A stretch of DNA of 64,000 bases from Paludibacteraceae bacterium (GCA_028694215.1 JAQUTW010000001.1:62001-126000); one strand, 5' to 3'. Counted from the stretch's first letter, positions 9,158 to 19,062 are shown. Translations and numbers: made by a program. The notes: generated by a model from the letters alone, not told the origin.

Positions 9158-10630
9158 ATGAATAGCGTTTTCATTTTATTGAACAACTTAAACGACTGGA
9201 AACCATATTATGAGACTGACAGCATTATGTTTCTTTCCGATTATTTGGAACACCGGTATGAAAGCAGAAAACCACAATTAGTCATCAATCTTGCCAACGA
9301 TTACAGCTACAATTCGGAGGGCTATTATTGTTCGCTTTTGGCTCAGGCTCGCGGACATCGCGTACTTCCGGCTGTAGAAACGCTCAATAAGTTGGAAAGC
9401 GGCACGGGCATCCGAATGAGCGATACTTTGCAAAAGCAATGCTATCAATGGATTTGCCACAATAATATTACCGACAACATTTGGTATCTGAATATCTATT
9501 TTGGTACTTGCAAAGAAAAAGGACTTGAAAAAATAGCCCGTTTCATATTCGACAACTACCCGTGTCCCATGTTGCGCGTAACATTTAACACAAATGTACG
9601 CAATCAGATAGAAAATGTCCAGTCCGTAGCTTTGCCGGACTTAACCGATAAAGAACAAGATGAATTTGCCACTGCGTTGGATAATTTTAACAAAAAGGTG
9701 TGGCGTTCACCACGCAGCAGCCGTTCACCACGCTACAGTTTGGCAATACTATATGACCCTGCCGAAAAATTTCCACCCAGCGACACGGCTGCCATGCACA
9801 AGTTTTTAGACGTCGCCAAACGTATGAACATTCATGCAGAATTGATTACAGAAGAAGATGCGTTGCGCTTAATGGAGTTCGATGGATTATTTATTCGTAC
9901 TACAACTTCGCTCAACCACTATACATTCCATCTGTCACAAAAAGCCGCTCTCAACGATATGGTGGTAATAGACGACCCTGAATCTATCATTCGCTGTACC
10001 AACAAAGTATATCTGTGCGAATTGTTCGAAAAAGGAAAAATTTCGGCTCCACAGTCGCTGTTACTATTTCGTTCCGACAAAATGACATTTGATGAAATCA
10101 GTGCACAAGTAGGTACGCCTTTTATCATTAAAATTCCCGATGGCTCTTTCTCTATCGGCATGTATAAAGTTTCCAATGAAACAGAATTAGACAATGCGCT
10201 GAAAATTTTGTTTGAACGATCGTCCATTCTGCTGGTACAAGCGTTTACACCAACAGAATTCGACTGGCGTATCGGCATTTTGGACGGGGAACCATTATTT
10301 GCCTGCAAATATTATATGGCAAAAGGACATTGGCAAATTTACAACCATGCGGTAACCGGTAAAAATTTGTGCGGACCTTGGGAAACCATTCCTATTTATC
10401 AAGTTCCGCCAAAAGTAGTGGATTTAGCTTTAAAAGCAGCCGGCTTGATAGGTAAAGGCTTGTATGGCGTCGATTTAAAAGTGGTGGACGGCAAACCAAT
10501 GGTTATAGAAATTAATGATAACCCAAGCATTGACCACGAAGTGGAAGATGCCGTTTTGGGAGATGAGTTGTATTACCGTATCTTAAATTATTTCGTTCAC
10601 AAACAAAGTCAAAAACAAGTCGGATTATGA
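9158..10630 (+). CDS. RimK-family ATP-grasp ligase with RLAN-like N-terminal domain
   Basis: 490 aa; C-terminal ATP-grasp GTPFIIKIPDGSFSIGMYKV...DWRIGILDGEPLFACKYYMAKGHWQIYN...GKGLYGVDLKVVDGKPMVIEINDNPSIDHEVED. Confidence 0.8.
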   Translation: MNSVFILLNNLNDWKPYYETDSIMFLSDYLEHRYESRKPQLVINLANDYSYNSEGYYCSLLAQARGHRVLPAVETLNKLESGTGIRMSDTLQKQCYQWICHNNITDNIWYLNIYFGTCKEKGLEKIARFIFDNYPCPMLRVTFNTNVRNQIENVQSVALPDLTDKEQDEFATALDNFNKKVWRSPRSSRSPRYSLAILYDPAEKFPPSDTAAMHKFLDVAKRMNIHAELITEEDALRLMEFDGLFIRTTTSLNHYTFHLSQKAALNDMVVIDDPESIIRCTNKVYLCELFEKGKISAPQSLLLFRSDKMTFDEISAQVGTPFIIKIPDGSFSIGMYKVSNETELDNALKILFERSSILLVQAFTPTEFDWRIGILDGEPLFACKYYMAKGHWQIYNHAVTGKNLCGPWETIPIYQVPPKVVDLALKAAGLIGKGLYGVDLKVVDGKPMVIEINDNPSIDHEVEDAVLGDELYYRILNYFVHKQSQKQVGL

Positions 10631-11073
10631 CAGGTGTTAAAAAAGCCACATCGACCGATTTAGATGCTATTGTAGCCATCGAAAATGCCTGTTTCACCGA
10701 CGATCGTTTTTCACGTCGCCAATTAGGCTATTTAATAACCAAAGCCCAAGGTGCTTGTTTTATTATATCCCGAAACAACTCTGTAAAAGCCTACATTTCA
10801 GTTATTTATAAAAACAACACTTCTAATTTGCGCATTTATTCCATCGCTGTTTTGCCCGAAGCAAGAGGTCGCGGATTTGGACAAATGCTGATAGACAAAA
10901 GTAAAACTTTTGCAAGGGAACAACATTGTAGTAAAATAACATTGGAAGTAAAAACTACTAATGCCGGTGCATTGGCATTGTACAAAAAAAACGGATTTCA
11001 AATTAACGGCATTATCCCAAATTATTATCATGACGGCACAGCAGCCTATCACATGATACTGAATTTAAAATAA
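10627..11073 (+). CDS. GNAT-family N-acetyltransferase (RimI-like), ATGA-overlapped with the ligase
   Basis: IYSIAVLPEARGRGFGQMLIDKSKTFAREQHCSKITLEVKTTNAGALALYKKNGF. Confidence 0.85.
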   Translation: MTGVKKATSTDLDAIVAIENACFTDDRFSRRQLGYLITKAQGACFIISRNNSVKAYISVIYKNNTSNLRIYSIAVLPEARGRGFGQMLIDKSKTFAREQHCSKITLEVKTTNAGALALYKKNGFQINGIIPNYYHDGTAAYHMILNLK

Positions 11074-11086
11074 GAACGGGGAAAAA

Positions 11087-11389
11087 TTATTTGATAACAA
11101 AAATCTCTTCGTCGGGGCATTTCATAAAGTATTCTTCACGCGCAAGTTTCTCCAGTTCGTCAATGCTTGACCCGTAAAGTTCTATCTGTTTCTTGTCATT
11201 ATCTATTTTCTTTTTGTAATAATTAATGTCCGACTCCATTTCTGCAATCTGATACTTTGTTTTGGCACGTTCAATCCAATTGTGCTGATCAAAAAACAGA
11301 CAATAAATTACAAATACAATAATGACAATAATGTATTTATTGGTTATGGCATATTTCACGTATGTCCAAAAACTTTTCTTCTCTTCCAT
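11087..11389 (-). CDS. Septum formation initiator family protein (FtsB/DivIC-like)
   Basis: 100 aa; single TM then coiled coil ending ELEKLAREEYFMKCPDEEIFVIK. Confidence 0.75.
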   Translation of the reverse strand: MEEKKSFWTYVKYAITNKYIIVIIVFVIYCLFFDQHNWIERAKTKYQIAEMESDINYYKKKIDNDKKQIELYGSSIDELEKLAREEYFMKCPDEEIFVIK

Positions 11390-11413
11390 AAGTTACTTGT
11401 CCTTTAAATTTTG

Positions 11414-11421
11414 CAAAGATA
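11414..11421 (-). promoter_or_regulatory. -7 element TATCTTTG for the FtsB/DivIC-like gene
   Basis: CAAAGATA on + strand. Confidence 0.5.
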
Positions 11422-11475
11422 TTCAATTTCTCCAAAAACAAGTCACATCAAAACTGTTTTTTTATAAAATGTTTG

Positions 11476-11483
11476 TATATTTG
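11476..11483 (+). promoter_or_regulatory. -7 element TATATTTG for dnaX
   Basis: gtatatttgcagtaaa. Confidence 0.55.
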
Positions 11484-11501
11484 CAGTAAATAATCGACAC
11501 A

Positions 11502-13214
11502 ATGGAATCTTATATTGTTTCTGCCAGAAAATACCGTCCGCAAACTTTTCGATCGGTAGTCGGACAAAGTGTACTGACTACTACACTAAAAAATGCCATC
11601 GCTCAAAATCATTTGGCTCACGCTTACTTGTTTTGCGGTCCACGTGGAGTTGGAAAAACCACCTGCGCCCGTATTTTTGCAAAAACCATCAACTGTATGC
11701 ACCTTACAGCCGACGGCGAAGCCTGCAATGAATGTGAATCGTGCAAAGGTTTCAACGAACAACGTTCATTCAACATACACGAATTGGATGCGGCTTCAAA
11801 TAATTCTGTTGACGATATTCGTGCTTTGGTCGATCAGGTACGCATTCCGCCACAAATAGGCAAATACAGCGTTTACATTATTGATGAGGTTCACATGCTT
11901 TCAACAGCAGCTTTCAACGCTTTCTTAAAAACATTGGAAGAGCCACCGGCACATGCCATCTTTATTCTGGCAACTACAGAGAAACATAAAATTATTCCTA
12001 CCATACTTTCGCGATGCCAAATCTACGACTTCAACCGCATACGCATAGCCGACATGGTGGAACATTTGCAATACATTGCACAACAAGAAGGCATTACCGC
12101 CGAAGAAGAAGCTCTCAATGTAATTGCACAAAAAGCTGACGGAGCCATGCGCGATGCACTTTCCATTTTCGATCAGGTGGTCAGTTTTTGTGGTACCAAC
12201 ATTACTTATAAAGATGTCATCGCCAACCTGAATGTGTTGGATTACGAATATTATTTTCGCTTGGTTACCTGTTTTCTGAAAGGAGAAGTAACTACTTCGT
12301 TACTAATCTTCAACGAAATATTAAACAAAGGCTTTGATGGACAACATTTTATTTCAGGCTTGGCAGCACACTTCAGAAATTTATTGGTCAGTCGCGACCC
12401 CGAAACCATTGTCCTGTTGGAAGTAGCAACTTCCGTAGCCGAACAATATCAACAGCAGGCTCAACAATGCACACCCGAATTTATTTATAAAGCTTTGGAA
12501 TTATCCAACGATTGTGATTTGAATTTCAGACAAAGCAAAAACAAACGTTTATTGGTGGAACTTTTGTTGGTTCGCTTGTGCCAACTGACAAGTAACACAC
12601 CTACGCCGGGAAAAAAAAGTGACATAAAACCTATTGCACTTGAAACGCCGACGACAACACCACAGACAACGGTACAAACGCCGCCAAAAACGGCAAATAA
12701 CGTTTCCATGCCAAAAACAACTTTTCCCGAAACGGTAAAAAGCATAAAAACACAAACTGCCGCACCTGTACACATCTCCATATCGCAACCTAAAAAAAGC
12801 GAACCGACAGCCACGGCAGAAGTCAAGGAACAACCTGTCGCAAAAGAAAAACAACAGGAGCCGTTTACCGAAACCGCTCTGACATCTGCATGGAAAGCTT
12901 ATGCCGACACTATCGCCGACGAAGCACATACCTGTAATACCATGCTCAATTTCCTTCCACACAAAAACGGGACTATTTGCTCTGTGATTCTCATCAATAC
13001 CATGCAGCAGAAAGAATTGCAAACACACATGACAAAACTGACCGATTTTTTAAGAGAAAAATTGCATAATGATGATGTAACCGTTCAAATGAAAGTAGAT
13101 GAATCGCAAGTAAAAAAAATGGCGTTCACTCCGGCTGAGAAATTAAACGCCATGATAGACAAAAATCCTGCAATCAACTCATTGAAACAGCAATTGGATT
13201 TGTCGTTGCTGTAA
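11502..13214 (+). CDS. dnaX: DNA polymerase III subunit gamma/tau
   Basis: ARKYRPQTFRSVVGQ, HAYLFCGPRGVGKTTCARIFAKTINC, IIDEVHMLSTAAFNAFLKTLEEPP. Confidence 0.95.
   Translation: MESYIVSARKYRPQTFRSVVGQSVLTTTLKNAIAQNHLAHAYLFCGPRGVGKTTCARIFAKTINCMHLTADGEACNECESCKGFNEQRSFNIHELDAASNNSVDDIRALVDQVRIPPQIGKYSVYIIDEVHMLSTAAFNAFLKTLEEPPAHAIFILATTEKHKIIPTILSRCQIYDFNRIRIADMVEHLQYIAQQEGITAEEEALNVIAQKADGAMRDALSIFDQVVSFCGTNITYKDVIANLNVLDYEYYFRLVTCFLKGEVTTSLLIFNEILNKGFDGQHFISGLAAHFRNLLVSRDPETIVLLEVATSVAEQYQQQAQQCTPEFIYKALELSNDCDLNFRQSKNKRLLVELLLVRLCQLTSNTPTPGKKSDIKPIALETPTTTPQTTVQTPPKTANNVSMPKTTFPETVKSIKTQTAAPVHISISQPKKSEPTATAEVKEQPVAKEKQQEPFTETALTSAWKAYADTIADEAHTCNTMLNFLPHKNGTICSVILINTMQQKELQTHMTKLTDFLREKLHNDDVTVQMKVDESQVKKMAFTPAEKLNAMIDKNPAINSLKQQLDLSLL
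12611..12622 (+). promoter_or_regulatory. Candidate slippage/frameshift site in dnaX (A8 then GTGA)
   Basis: 0-frame GGA AAA AAA AGT GAC; -1 frame ...AAA AAG TGA. Confidence 0.45.
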
Positions 13215-14960
13215 TTAATTCAGTTCCAGCAAAAACGGCAAACGCGCCTGCATACCACAACTGTTTTTCACTTGTTCGGCATAATGATAATATGTATAAT
13301 CATTGCCCAAGGTCTCTTTTAGCATATTGACCTTTATAGAAGAAAATTCTTCCATCAACTCGGCCAAAATATCTTTCTTGGCAGGATATTCTTTTATCAT
13401 ATAATCTGTCAGCTCCGCTTTTTCTATGGCTATGGCTATGGCAGTATCCAAACCTCCAATGGCATCGACTAAACCAAGACGCTCGGCTTCTATACCACTC
13501 CAGACACGTCCCTCGCCTATGGCTTTAATAGAATCTATCGACATTTTGCGACCATCGGCACAACGTTTCACAAAAGTTTCATAACCTTCATTGATATATT
13601 GTTGAAGAAGCGCATTTTCCGTTGCTGTAAGCGGACGCGAGAAATCGCCAAAATCACTCAACTTATTAGTTTTTACGCCATCAAAATTGACACCAAGTTT
13701 TTGAGTCAAGCCCTGAACATTCGGGAATAAACCAAAAATACCGATAGAACCTGTAATGGTATTCGGCTGTGCCACAATCACATCGGCGGCACACGACATA
13801 TAATAACCACCCGATGCCGCATAACCACCCATCGACACAATCAACGGTTTTTTAGCTTTTAAAACCGTAGTGGCATGCCACATCTGCTCCGAACCGTAAG
13901 CACTTCCTCCGCGCGAATTTACGCGTAAAACAACGCATTTTACATTGTCATCATCTGCCAATTTCAATAACTCTTTGGTAATTTTCTCCGAATCCATACC
14001 CGATTCATCATTGCCATCAATTTCTCCATTGGCATACAAAACCGCAACCTTGTTTTTAGAATATTTTTCAACAGTTTTCACATGCATCATCTGTTTCAAA
14101 TTAATCAGTTCCACCTCGTCCGAAGCAGTCAGATGTTCCAAAATAGTTTCCATCTCATTACGATAAACCAGCGAATCGACCAAATGTAGAGCAACCGCCT
14201 CCGAAGCATCTTGTAGGAAGGTGCCATTATCGGCAAATTCGTCAAAAACAGCCGGCATCACTTGCCGCGATGGTGCAATCACAAAACGGTAATTAGTCCA
14301 AATAGAATTTGACAAAGCATTTAACTGCAAACGATTGGCATCACTCATGGAAGTATTGATGTAGGGTTCTACCGCCGATTTGTACGTCCCAACTTTCACC
14401 ACCTGCATTTTGATTCCGAGTTTATCCAACAAATCTTTGACAAAAACTGTACGCATGGATAATCCGGTAATCATAAGATGACCATAAGGATTTAGTAACA
14501 CAGAGTCGGCTACCGAAGCCACCATATAATTTCCCTGCGAATAGGTATCGGAATAGCTGACTACAAATTTGCCGGTTTTCTTAAATTGCATCAAGGCATT
14601 TCTGATTTCGAGCAATGCAGCAGGCGAAGCAGAAAATGAAGGATCGCAATCCAAATAAATACCCTCAATATTGGCATTTTCGGATGCCGTACGAATACCT
14701 TTAAGAATTTCGTCCAACCCTATTGTTTTTTGCGAATCATTTAAAGTCCCCATCAAAAAATGAAGGCTGTTTTCTTCGGCACGTTCAGTCAAAACTCCAC
14801 CCAACTTAAGATGAAATACGGAATTTGGCTTAACGGACACTTCCGCTTCCGACGCAGACATTAACGCTCCAACAACAGAAGCGGACAGAAAAAACAATGC
14901 AAAAGCAAATATCATTAATCCGACTACCGTGGCAAATGCCATTTTGAAAAATTCTTTCAT
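13215..14960 (-). CDS. sppA: Signal peptide peptidase SppA, 67K type
   Basis: Two S49 domains; VVLRVNSRGGSAYGSEQMWHAT, YAASGGYYMSCAADVIVAQPNTITGSIGIFG. Confidence 0.9.
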   Translation of the reverse strand: MKEFFKMAFATVVGLMIFAFALFFLSASVVGALMSASEAEVSVKPNSVFHLKLGGVLTERAEENSLHFLMGTLNDSQKTIGLDEILKGIRTASENANIEGIYLDCDPSFSASPAALLEIRNALMQFKKTGKFVVSYSDTYSQGNYMVASVADSVLLNPYGHLMITGLSMRTVFVKDLLDKLGIKMQVVKVGTYKSAVEPYINTSMSDANRLQLNALSNSIWTNYRFVIAPSRQVMPAVFDEFADNGTFLQDASEAVALHLVDSLVYRNEMETILEHLTASDEVELINLKQMMHVKTVEKYSKNKVAVLYANGEIDGNDESGMDSEKITKELLKLADDDNVKCVVLRVNSRGGSAYGSEQMWHATTVLKAKKPLIVSMGGYAASGGYYMSCAADVIVAQPNTITGSIGIFGLFPNVQGLTQKLGVNFDGVKTNKLSDFGDFSRPLTATENALLQQYINEGYETFVKRCADGRKMSIDSIKAIGEGRVWSGIEAERLGLVDAIGGLDTAIAIAIEKAELTDYMIKEYPAKKDILAELMEEFSSIKVNMLKETLGNDYTYYHYAEQVKNSCGMQARLPFLLELN

Positions 14961-15002
14961 GATTTTTTTATTTAATAATGAATACTCAAAAAAAAAACAG
15001 TT

Positions 15003-16007
15003 TTAATTTTGATATATCAGTTCAAGCAAAGTTTGTCCTATTACTTTAAGTGTGTTTTTATCAATTATGTCCATATCATCATTTTGTGTATGCCAATAAT
15101 CGCCAAAACCGCTTTCCGATGGACAATACTGAATAATGTCAACCATAGGTATGCCTGCCAATTCATTAATATAATAATGATCGTCGATAATATAACCGCC
15201 CAACTCATTAATAAAATAGTTACCATAACCTAATCGTTCGGCACATTGCCAAATTTTATCCACCACCAAAGCTGCATAATGTACAGAATAACGTTCCTTG
15301 TAGAACATCGCATCTTTTGCTCCTACCATATCCAGCAATATGCCATATTCTGCCCTATAATTCTTAACATGCGGGGTTTGTGCCCAATATTGCGAACCCA
15401 AACACCATGTATGCTGCTTTGTTTGACCCTGAAAAAACTGCGGTGTACCGGAATCTTCCATATCAAACAACACAATATCAACACCAATATTCGGTTTTGC
15501 AAAAGAGATTTGTCGTGCCAGCTCCATCAATACTCCACAACCACTTGCGCCGTCATTAGCACCTAAAATAGGTTTGTACCAATTCGCCTCATCTGAGTCA
15601 TTGTCGGAATACGGACGCGAATCCCAATGAGCACAAAGCAAGATGCGTCTTTTCTCGGCTTCGTTAAAGGAAGCAATAATATTTTTTGCTTTGATAATTT
15701 TCCCGTCAAACCGCTCTACCACACCTTGTTGTACCTGCGTTTTTACTCCAAACCGACTAAAGGCTGATACAAAATAATCGGTACAACGAGCATGTGCTTT
15801 CGATTCGGGAACACGAGGACCAAAAGCAACCTGTTGTGCCACAAACAGATAAGCCGAATCCGCATCAAACACCGGCACTACCAATGGAACCTTTTGCTCT
15901 ACCGATTTCTCAGATTTTACGGTTTCTTCGGTTGCCTTTGCCTTGTTAAGCCCACAAGAGCAAAACAAAAACAATGTCAAAAGCGGTAATAACATCTTTT
16001 TCATCAT
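15003..16007 (-). CDS. M28-family lipoprotein, glutaminyl-peptide cyclotransferase-like
   Basis: Lipobox LFLFCSCGLNK; RRILLCAHWDSRPY, ILGANDGASGCGVLMELAR, VLFDMEDSG. Confidence 0.8.
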   Translation of the reverse strand: MMKKMLLPLLTLFLFCSCGLNKAKATEETVKSEKSVEQKVPLVVPVFDADSAYLFVAQQVAFGPRVPESKAHARCTDYFVSAFSRFGVKTQVQQGVVERFDGKIIKAKNIIASFNEAEKRRILLCAHWDSRPYSDNDSDEANWYKPILGANDGASGCGVLMELARQISFAKPNIGVDIVLFDMEDSGTPQFFQGQTKQHTWCLGSQYWAQTPHVKNYRAEYGILLDMVGAKDAMFYKERYSVHYAALVVDKIWQCAERLGYGNYFINELGGYIIDDHYYINELAGIPMVDIIQYCPSESGFGDYWHTQNDDMDIIDKNTLKVIGQTLLELIYQN

Positions 16008-16534
16008 TTTTTTTCGTCTGTTTCCTGATACCAGCCGGCATACATAGCATAGTTATGTGCAATTTTCCGGTTTATCTCTTTCGACTGTTTTTCATCTACT
16101 TTTTTCACACATTTAGCGGGGACACCTGCCCAAATAGTATTTGGTTCTATTACCGTATTGCTCAAAACCAGTGCATTGGCAGCCACAATTACACCCTCAC
16201 CAACAACAGCTCCATCTAAAACCGTTGCACCCATACCTATCAAAGCATAATCGCCTATTTTGGCACCATGAATTGTAACATTATGACCCACAGAAACATA
16301 ATCGCCTATTTCAATAGTTGATTTTTGATAAAGCGTATGCAACACCGCGCCATCTTGTATGTTCACGTGATTGCCAATACGAATGGAATTAACATCACCA
16401 CGCAACACCGCATTAAACCAAATGCTGCAACCTTCACCTATTACCGTATCGCCGATAATGGTAGCATTTTCGGCCAAAAAACAATTTTCGCCAATTTGAG
16501 GAGAGAATCCTCGTACCGATTTTATAAGTGCCAT
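16004..16534 (-). CDS. Gamma-carbonic anhydrase family / hexapeptide-repeat protein
   Basis: AENATIIGDTVIGEGCSIWFNAVLRGDVNSIRIGNHVNIQDGAVLH. Confidence 0.88.
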   Translation of the reverse strand: MALIKSVRGFSPQIGENCFLAENATIIGDTVIGEGCSIWFNAVLRGDVNSIRIGNHVNIQDGAVLHTLYQKSTIEIGDYVSVGHNVTIHGAKIGDYALIGMGATVLDGAVVGEGVIVAANALVLSNTVIEPNTIWAGVPAKCVKKVDEKQSKEINRKIAHNYAMYAGWYQETDEKK

Positions 16535-16780
16535 AATAGTTGTATAAATATGAATGCAAAATTACATGTTTTCATTCAACTATTCTCAAAATTCTGATTT
16601 TTTTGCACTTTTTCATCGTTTCGTTTCAAAAAACAACTCCCCAAAAACTCCTTTTTGACTATAATTTAAGCTTTTAAATTATTTAATTAACAGAATTTGG
16701 CTAAATAAACAAAAAACGATACTCTGCTTAAAATAAGATATTTAATGTTATATACATACTGTTTTATGTATCAAAAATAA

Positions 16781-16815
16781 GCACAAAAACACTGTTTTGT
16801 GCATAATTTGTGCAT
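16781..16815. repeat. Imperfect inverted repeat GCACAAAAAC..GTTTTGTGC and direct repeat TTTGTGCAT x2 (11-nt period) upstream of acpP
   Basis: Direct reading. Confidence 0.6.
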
Positions 16816-16912
16816 TTTTATGCCAAATATGTAATGGTATATGAAAAAAAATGGTTTCCTTTGCAATTCAAAATTGAATAATTATTTTTTACTAACTAAA
16901 ACAATTAAAATC

Positions 16913-17152
16913 ATGTCAGAAATTGCAGACAAAGTAAAAGCTATCATTGTAGAGAAATTAGGTGTTGAAGAATCGGAGGTTACTCCGGAAGCAAGTTTTA
17001 CAAGTGATTTAGGTGCCGACTCTTTGGATACGGTTGAATTAATCATGGAATTTGAAAAAGAGTTTGATATCCAGATTTCTGAAGATGTAGCAGAAAAAAT
17101 TCTAACAGTTAAAGATGCTGTGAGCTATATCGAAGAAGCCACCAAAAAATAA
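16913..17152 (+). CDS. acpP: Acyl carrier protein
   Basis: [51 protein letters not shown]. Confidence 0.95.
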   Translation: MSEIADKVKAIIVEKLGVEESEVTPEASFTSDLGADSLDTVELIMEFEKEFDIQISEDVAEKILTVKDAVSYIEEATKK

Positions 17153-17158
17153 TCTTAA

Positions 17159-18421
17159 ATGGAATTAAAAAGAGTAGTAGTAACAGGCTTAGGTGCAATT
17201 ACCCCATTGGGAAATAATGTCACGGAAACGTGGACTAATTTACTAAAAGGAGTAAGCGGTTCTAAACCTGTTACTTCTTTTGACACTACTAACTTTAAGA
17301 CTAAATTTGCATGTGAGGTCAAAGATTTTGATCCCACACTTTATTTGGACAAAAAAGAGGTTCGTAAAATAGACCGATTCTCTCTATTTGCTATTGTGGC
17401 AGCCACAGAAGGCATCGCCGATGCAGGTCTCAATCTTGAAAAAGAAAATCTGGATAAGATTGGAGTTATTTGGGGTAACGGAGTTGGTGGAGTCAATTCG
17501 TTTCAGGAAGAATTATGTGCTTATTATACTCAAGAAGAAGGGAAACGTATTCCACGATTCAATCCTTTCTTTACCACACGTATGATAAGTAACCTTGCAC
17601 CCGGATCCATCTCTATCAAATTTGGTTTGAGAGGACCAAATTTTGCGACAGCTTCTGCTTGTGCTTCATCTACCAATTCTATTATTGACGCTTTCAATTA
17701 TATCAGATTAAATAAAGCAACTGTAATGGTTACAGGAGGTTCCGAAGCATGTATTTGTGCAACAGGAATTGCCGCATTTAATGCCATGTTTGCTTTATCT
17801 ACCCGCAACGATTCGCCGGAAAGTGCGTCAAGACCTTTCAGTAAAAGTCGTGATGGATTTGTAATGGGCGAAGGCGGTGCCTGCCTTATTTTGGAAGAAT
17901 ACGAACATGCCAAAGCAAGAGGCGCACACATCTATGCAGAAATTGTGGGAGGAGGTTTAAGTGCCGATGCCTATCACATTACAGCACCACAACCGGACGG
18001 ATTGGGAGCAGCGACTGTTATGCGTAATGCCCTCGAAGATGCAGAAATGCAACCAAGCGATATTGATTATATCAATTTGCATGGAACATCTACTCCTTTG
18101 GGCGACATTGCTGAAGTGAAAGCCATACAGCATGTTTTTGGCGACAGCGCATACAAAATGAATTTAAGTTCGACAAAATCGATGACAGGTCACTTACTTG
18201 GTGCCGCCGGTGCTTTGGAAGCCATGATTTCGGTTTTATCGGTAAAAAATGACATTGTGCCGCCTACCATTAATTTTACCGAAGGCGACGAAGACCCTGA
18301 AATTGATTATAAACTCAATTTTACATTTGAGAAACCGCAACACCGAACAGTGCGTGCGGCCTTATCGAATAATTTCGGTTTTGGAGGACACAACGCCAGC
18401 GTTATTTTCAAGAAACTATAA
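17159..18421 (+). CDS. fabF: Beta-ketoacyl-ACP synthase II
   Basis: RVVVTGLGAITPLGNNV, ATASACASSTNSI, NNFGFGGHNASVIF. Confidence 0.95.
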   Translation: MELKRVVVTGLGAITPLGNNVTETWTNLLKGVSGSKPVTSFDTTNFKTKFACEVKDFDPTLYLDKKEVRKIDRFSLFAIVAATEGIADAGLNLEKENLDKIGVIWGNGVGGVNSFQEELCAYYTQEEGKRIPRFNPFFTTRMISNLAPGSISIKFGLRGPNFATASACASSTNSIIDAFNYIRLNKATVMVTGGSEACICATGIAAFNAMFALSTRNDSPESASRPFSKSRDGFVMGEGGACLILEEYEHAKARGAHIYAEIVGGGLSADAYHITAPQPDGLGAATVMRNALEDAEMQPSDIDYINLHGTSTPLGDIAEVKAIQHVFGDSAYKMNLSSTKSMTGHLLGAAGALEAMISVLSVKNDIVPPTINFTEGDEDPEIDYKLNFTFEKPQHRTVRAALSNNFGFGGHNASVIFKKL

Positions 18422-18445
18422 AACAGACAAACAGATTTTGGATAG

Positions 18446-18479
18446 AAAGCTCTTCATGTTTGTTCAAGAAGGGCTTTTT
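18446..18479 (+). terminator. Intrinsic terminator after fabF (AAAGCTCTTC ... GAAGGGCTTTTT)
   Basis: 10-bp stem with one G-T pair plus T-run. Confidence 0.7.
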
Positions 18480-18509
18480 ATTGTTTATATAGAATAAAAT
18501 TAATCTATT

Positions 18510-19058
18510 ATGGATGAACAAATTAAGCAAATAGCACGTCGTTTGGCAGGGTTGCGTGATTCTTTAGATTTAAGTATTGCAGAAATGGCACAAAGTATTG
18601 CTATTTCACAAACCGAGTATGCTCAATACGAATCGGGAAACTTTGATATTCCAATGAGTGTTTTATGTAAAATAGCCCAAAATTTCGGAGTAGAAACCTC
18701 TACACTTGTAAGCGGCACAGAACCTCATGCTCAAGCCTATTTTTTAACACGCAAAGGAAAGGGTGCTTCCATAGAACGCACAAAAGCATACAAATATCAG
18801 GATTTGGCAAGCGGTTTCAAAAATGCCAAATCGACGCCTTTTGAAGTAACGGTAGAACCTAACGACAATCCTATGCACCTCAATCAACACGAAGGTCAAG
18901 AATTTAACTACGTACTTGAAGGTAAACTGATGTTGCACATTGCAGACAGTGAACTGATTTTGAGTGAAGGCGACAGTATCTATTTTGATGCGCAGAAACC
19001 TCACGGAATGAAAGCGTTAGACAACAAGGAAGTACGATTTTTAGCTATAATAATTTAA
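18510..19058 (+). CDS. XRE-family regulator with C-terminal cupin domain
   Basis: N-term [41 protein letters not shown]-term cupin [35 protein letters not shown]. Confidence 0.88.
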   Translation: MDEQIKQIARRLAGLRDSLDLSIAEMAQSIAISQTEYAQYESGNFDIPMSVLCKIAQNFGVETSTLVSGTEPHAQAYFLTRKGKGASIERTKAYKYQDLASGFKNAKSTPFEVTVEPNDNPMHLNQHEGQEFNYVLEGKLMLHIADSELILSEGDSIYFDAQKPHGMKALDNKEVRFLAIII

Positions 19059-19062
19059 ACAC

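Noticed and set aside
12485-13028. Overlapping minus-strand ORFs (113 and 159 aa) opposite dnaX
   Set aside because: Arise from the P/T/K-rich tau linker read on the opposite strand.
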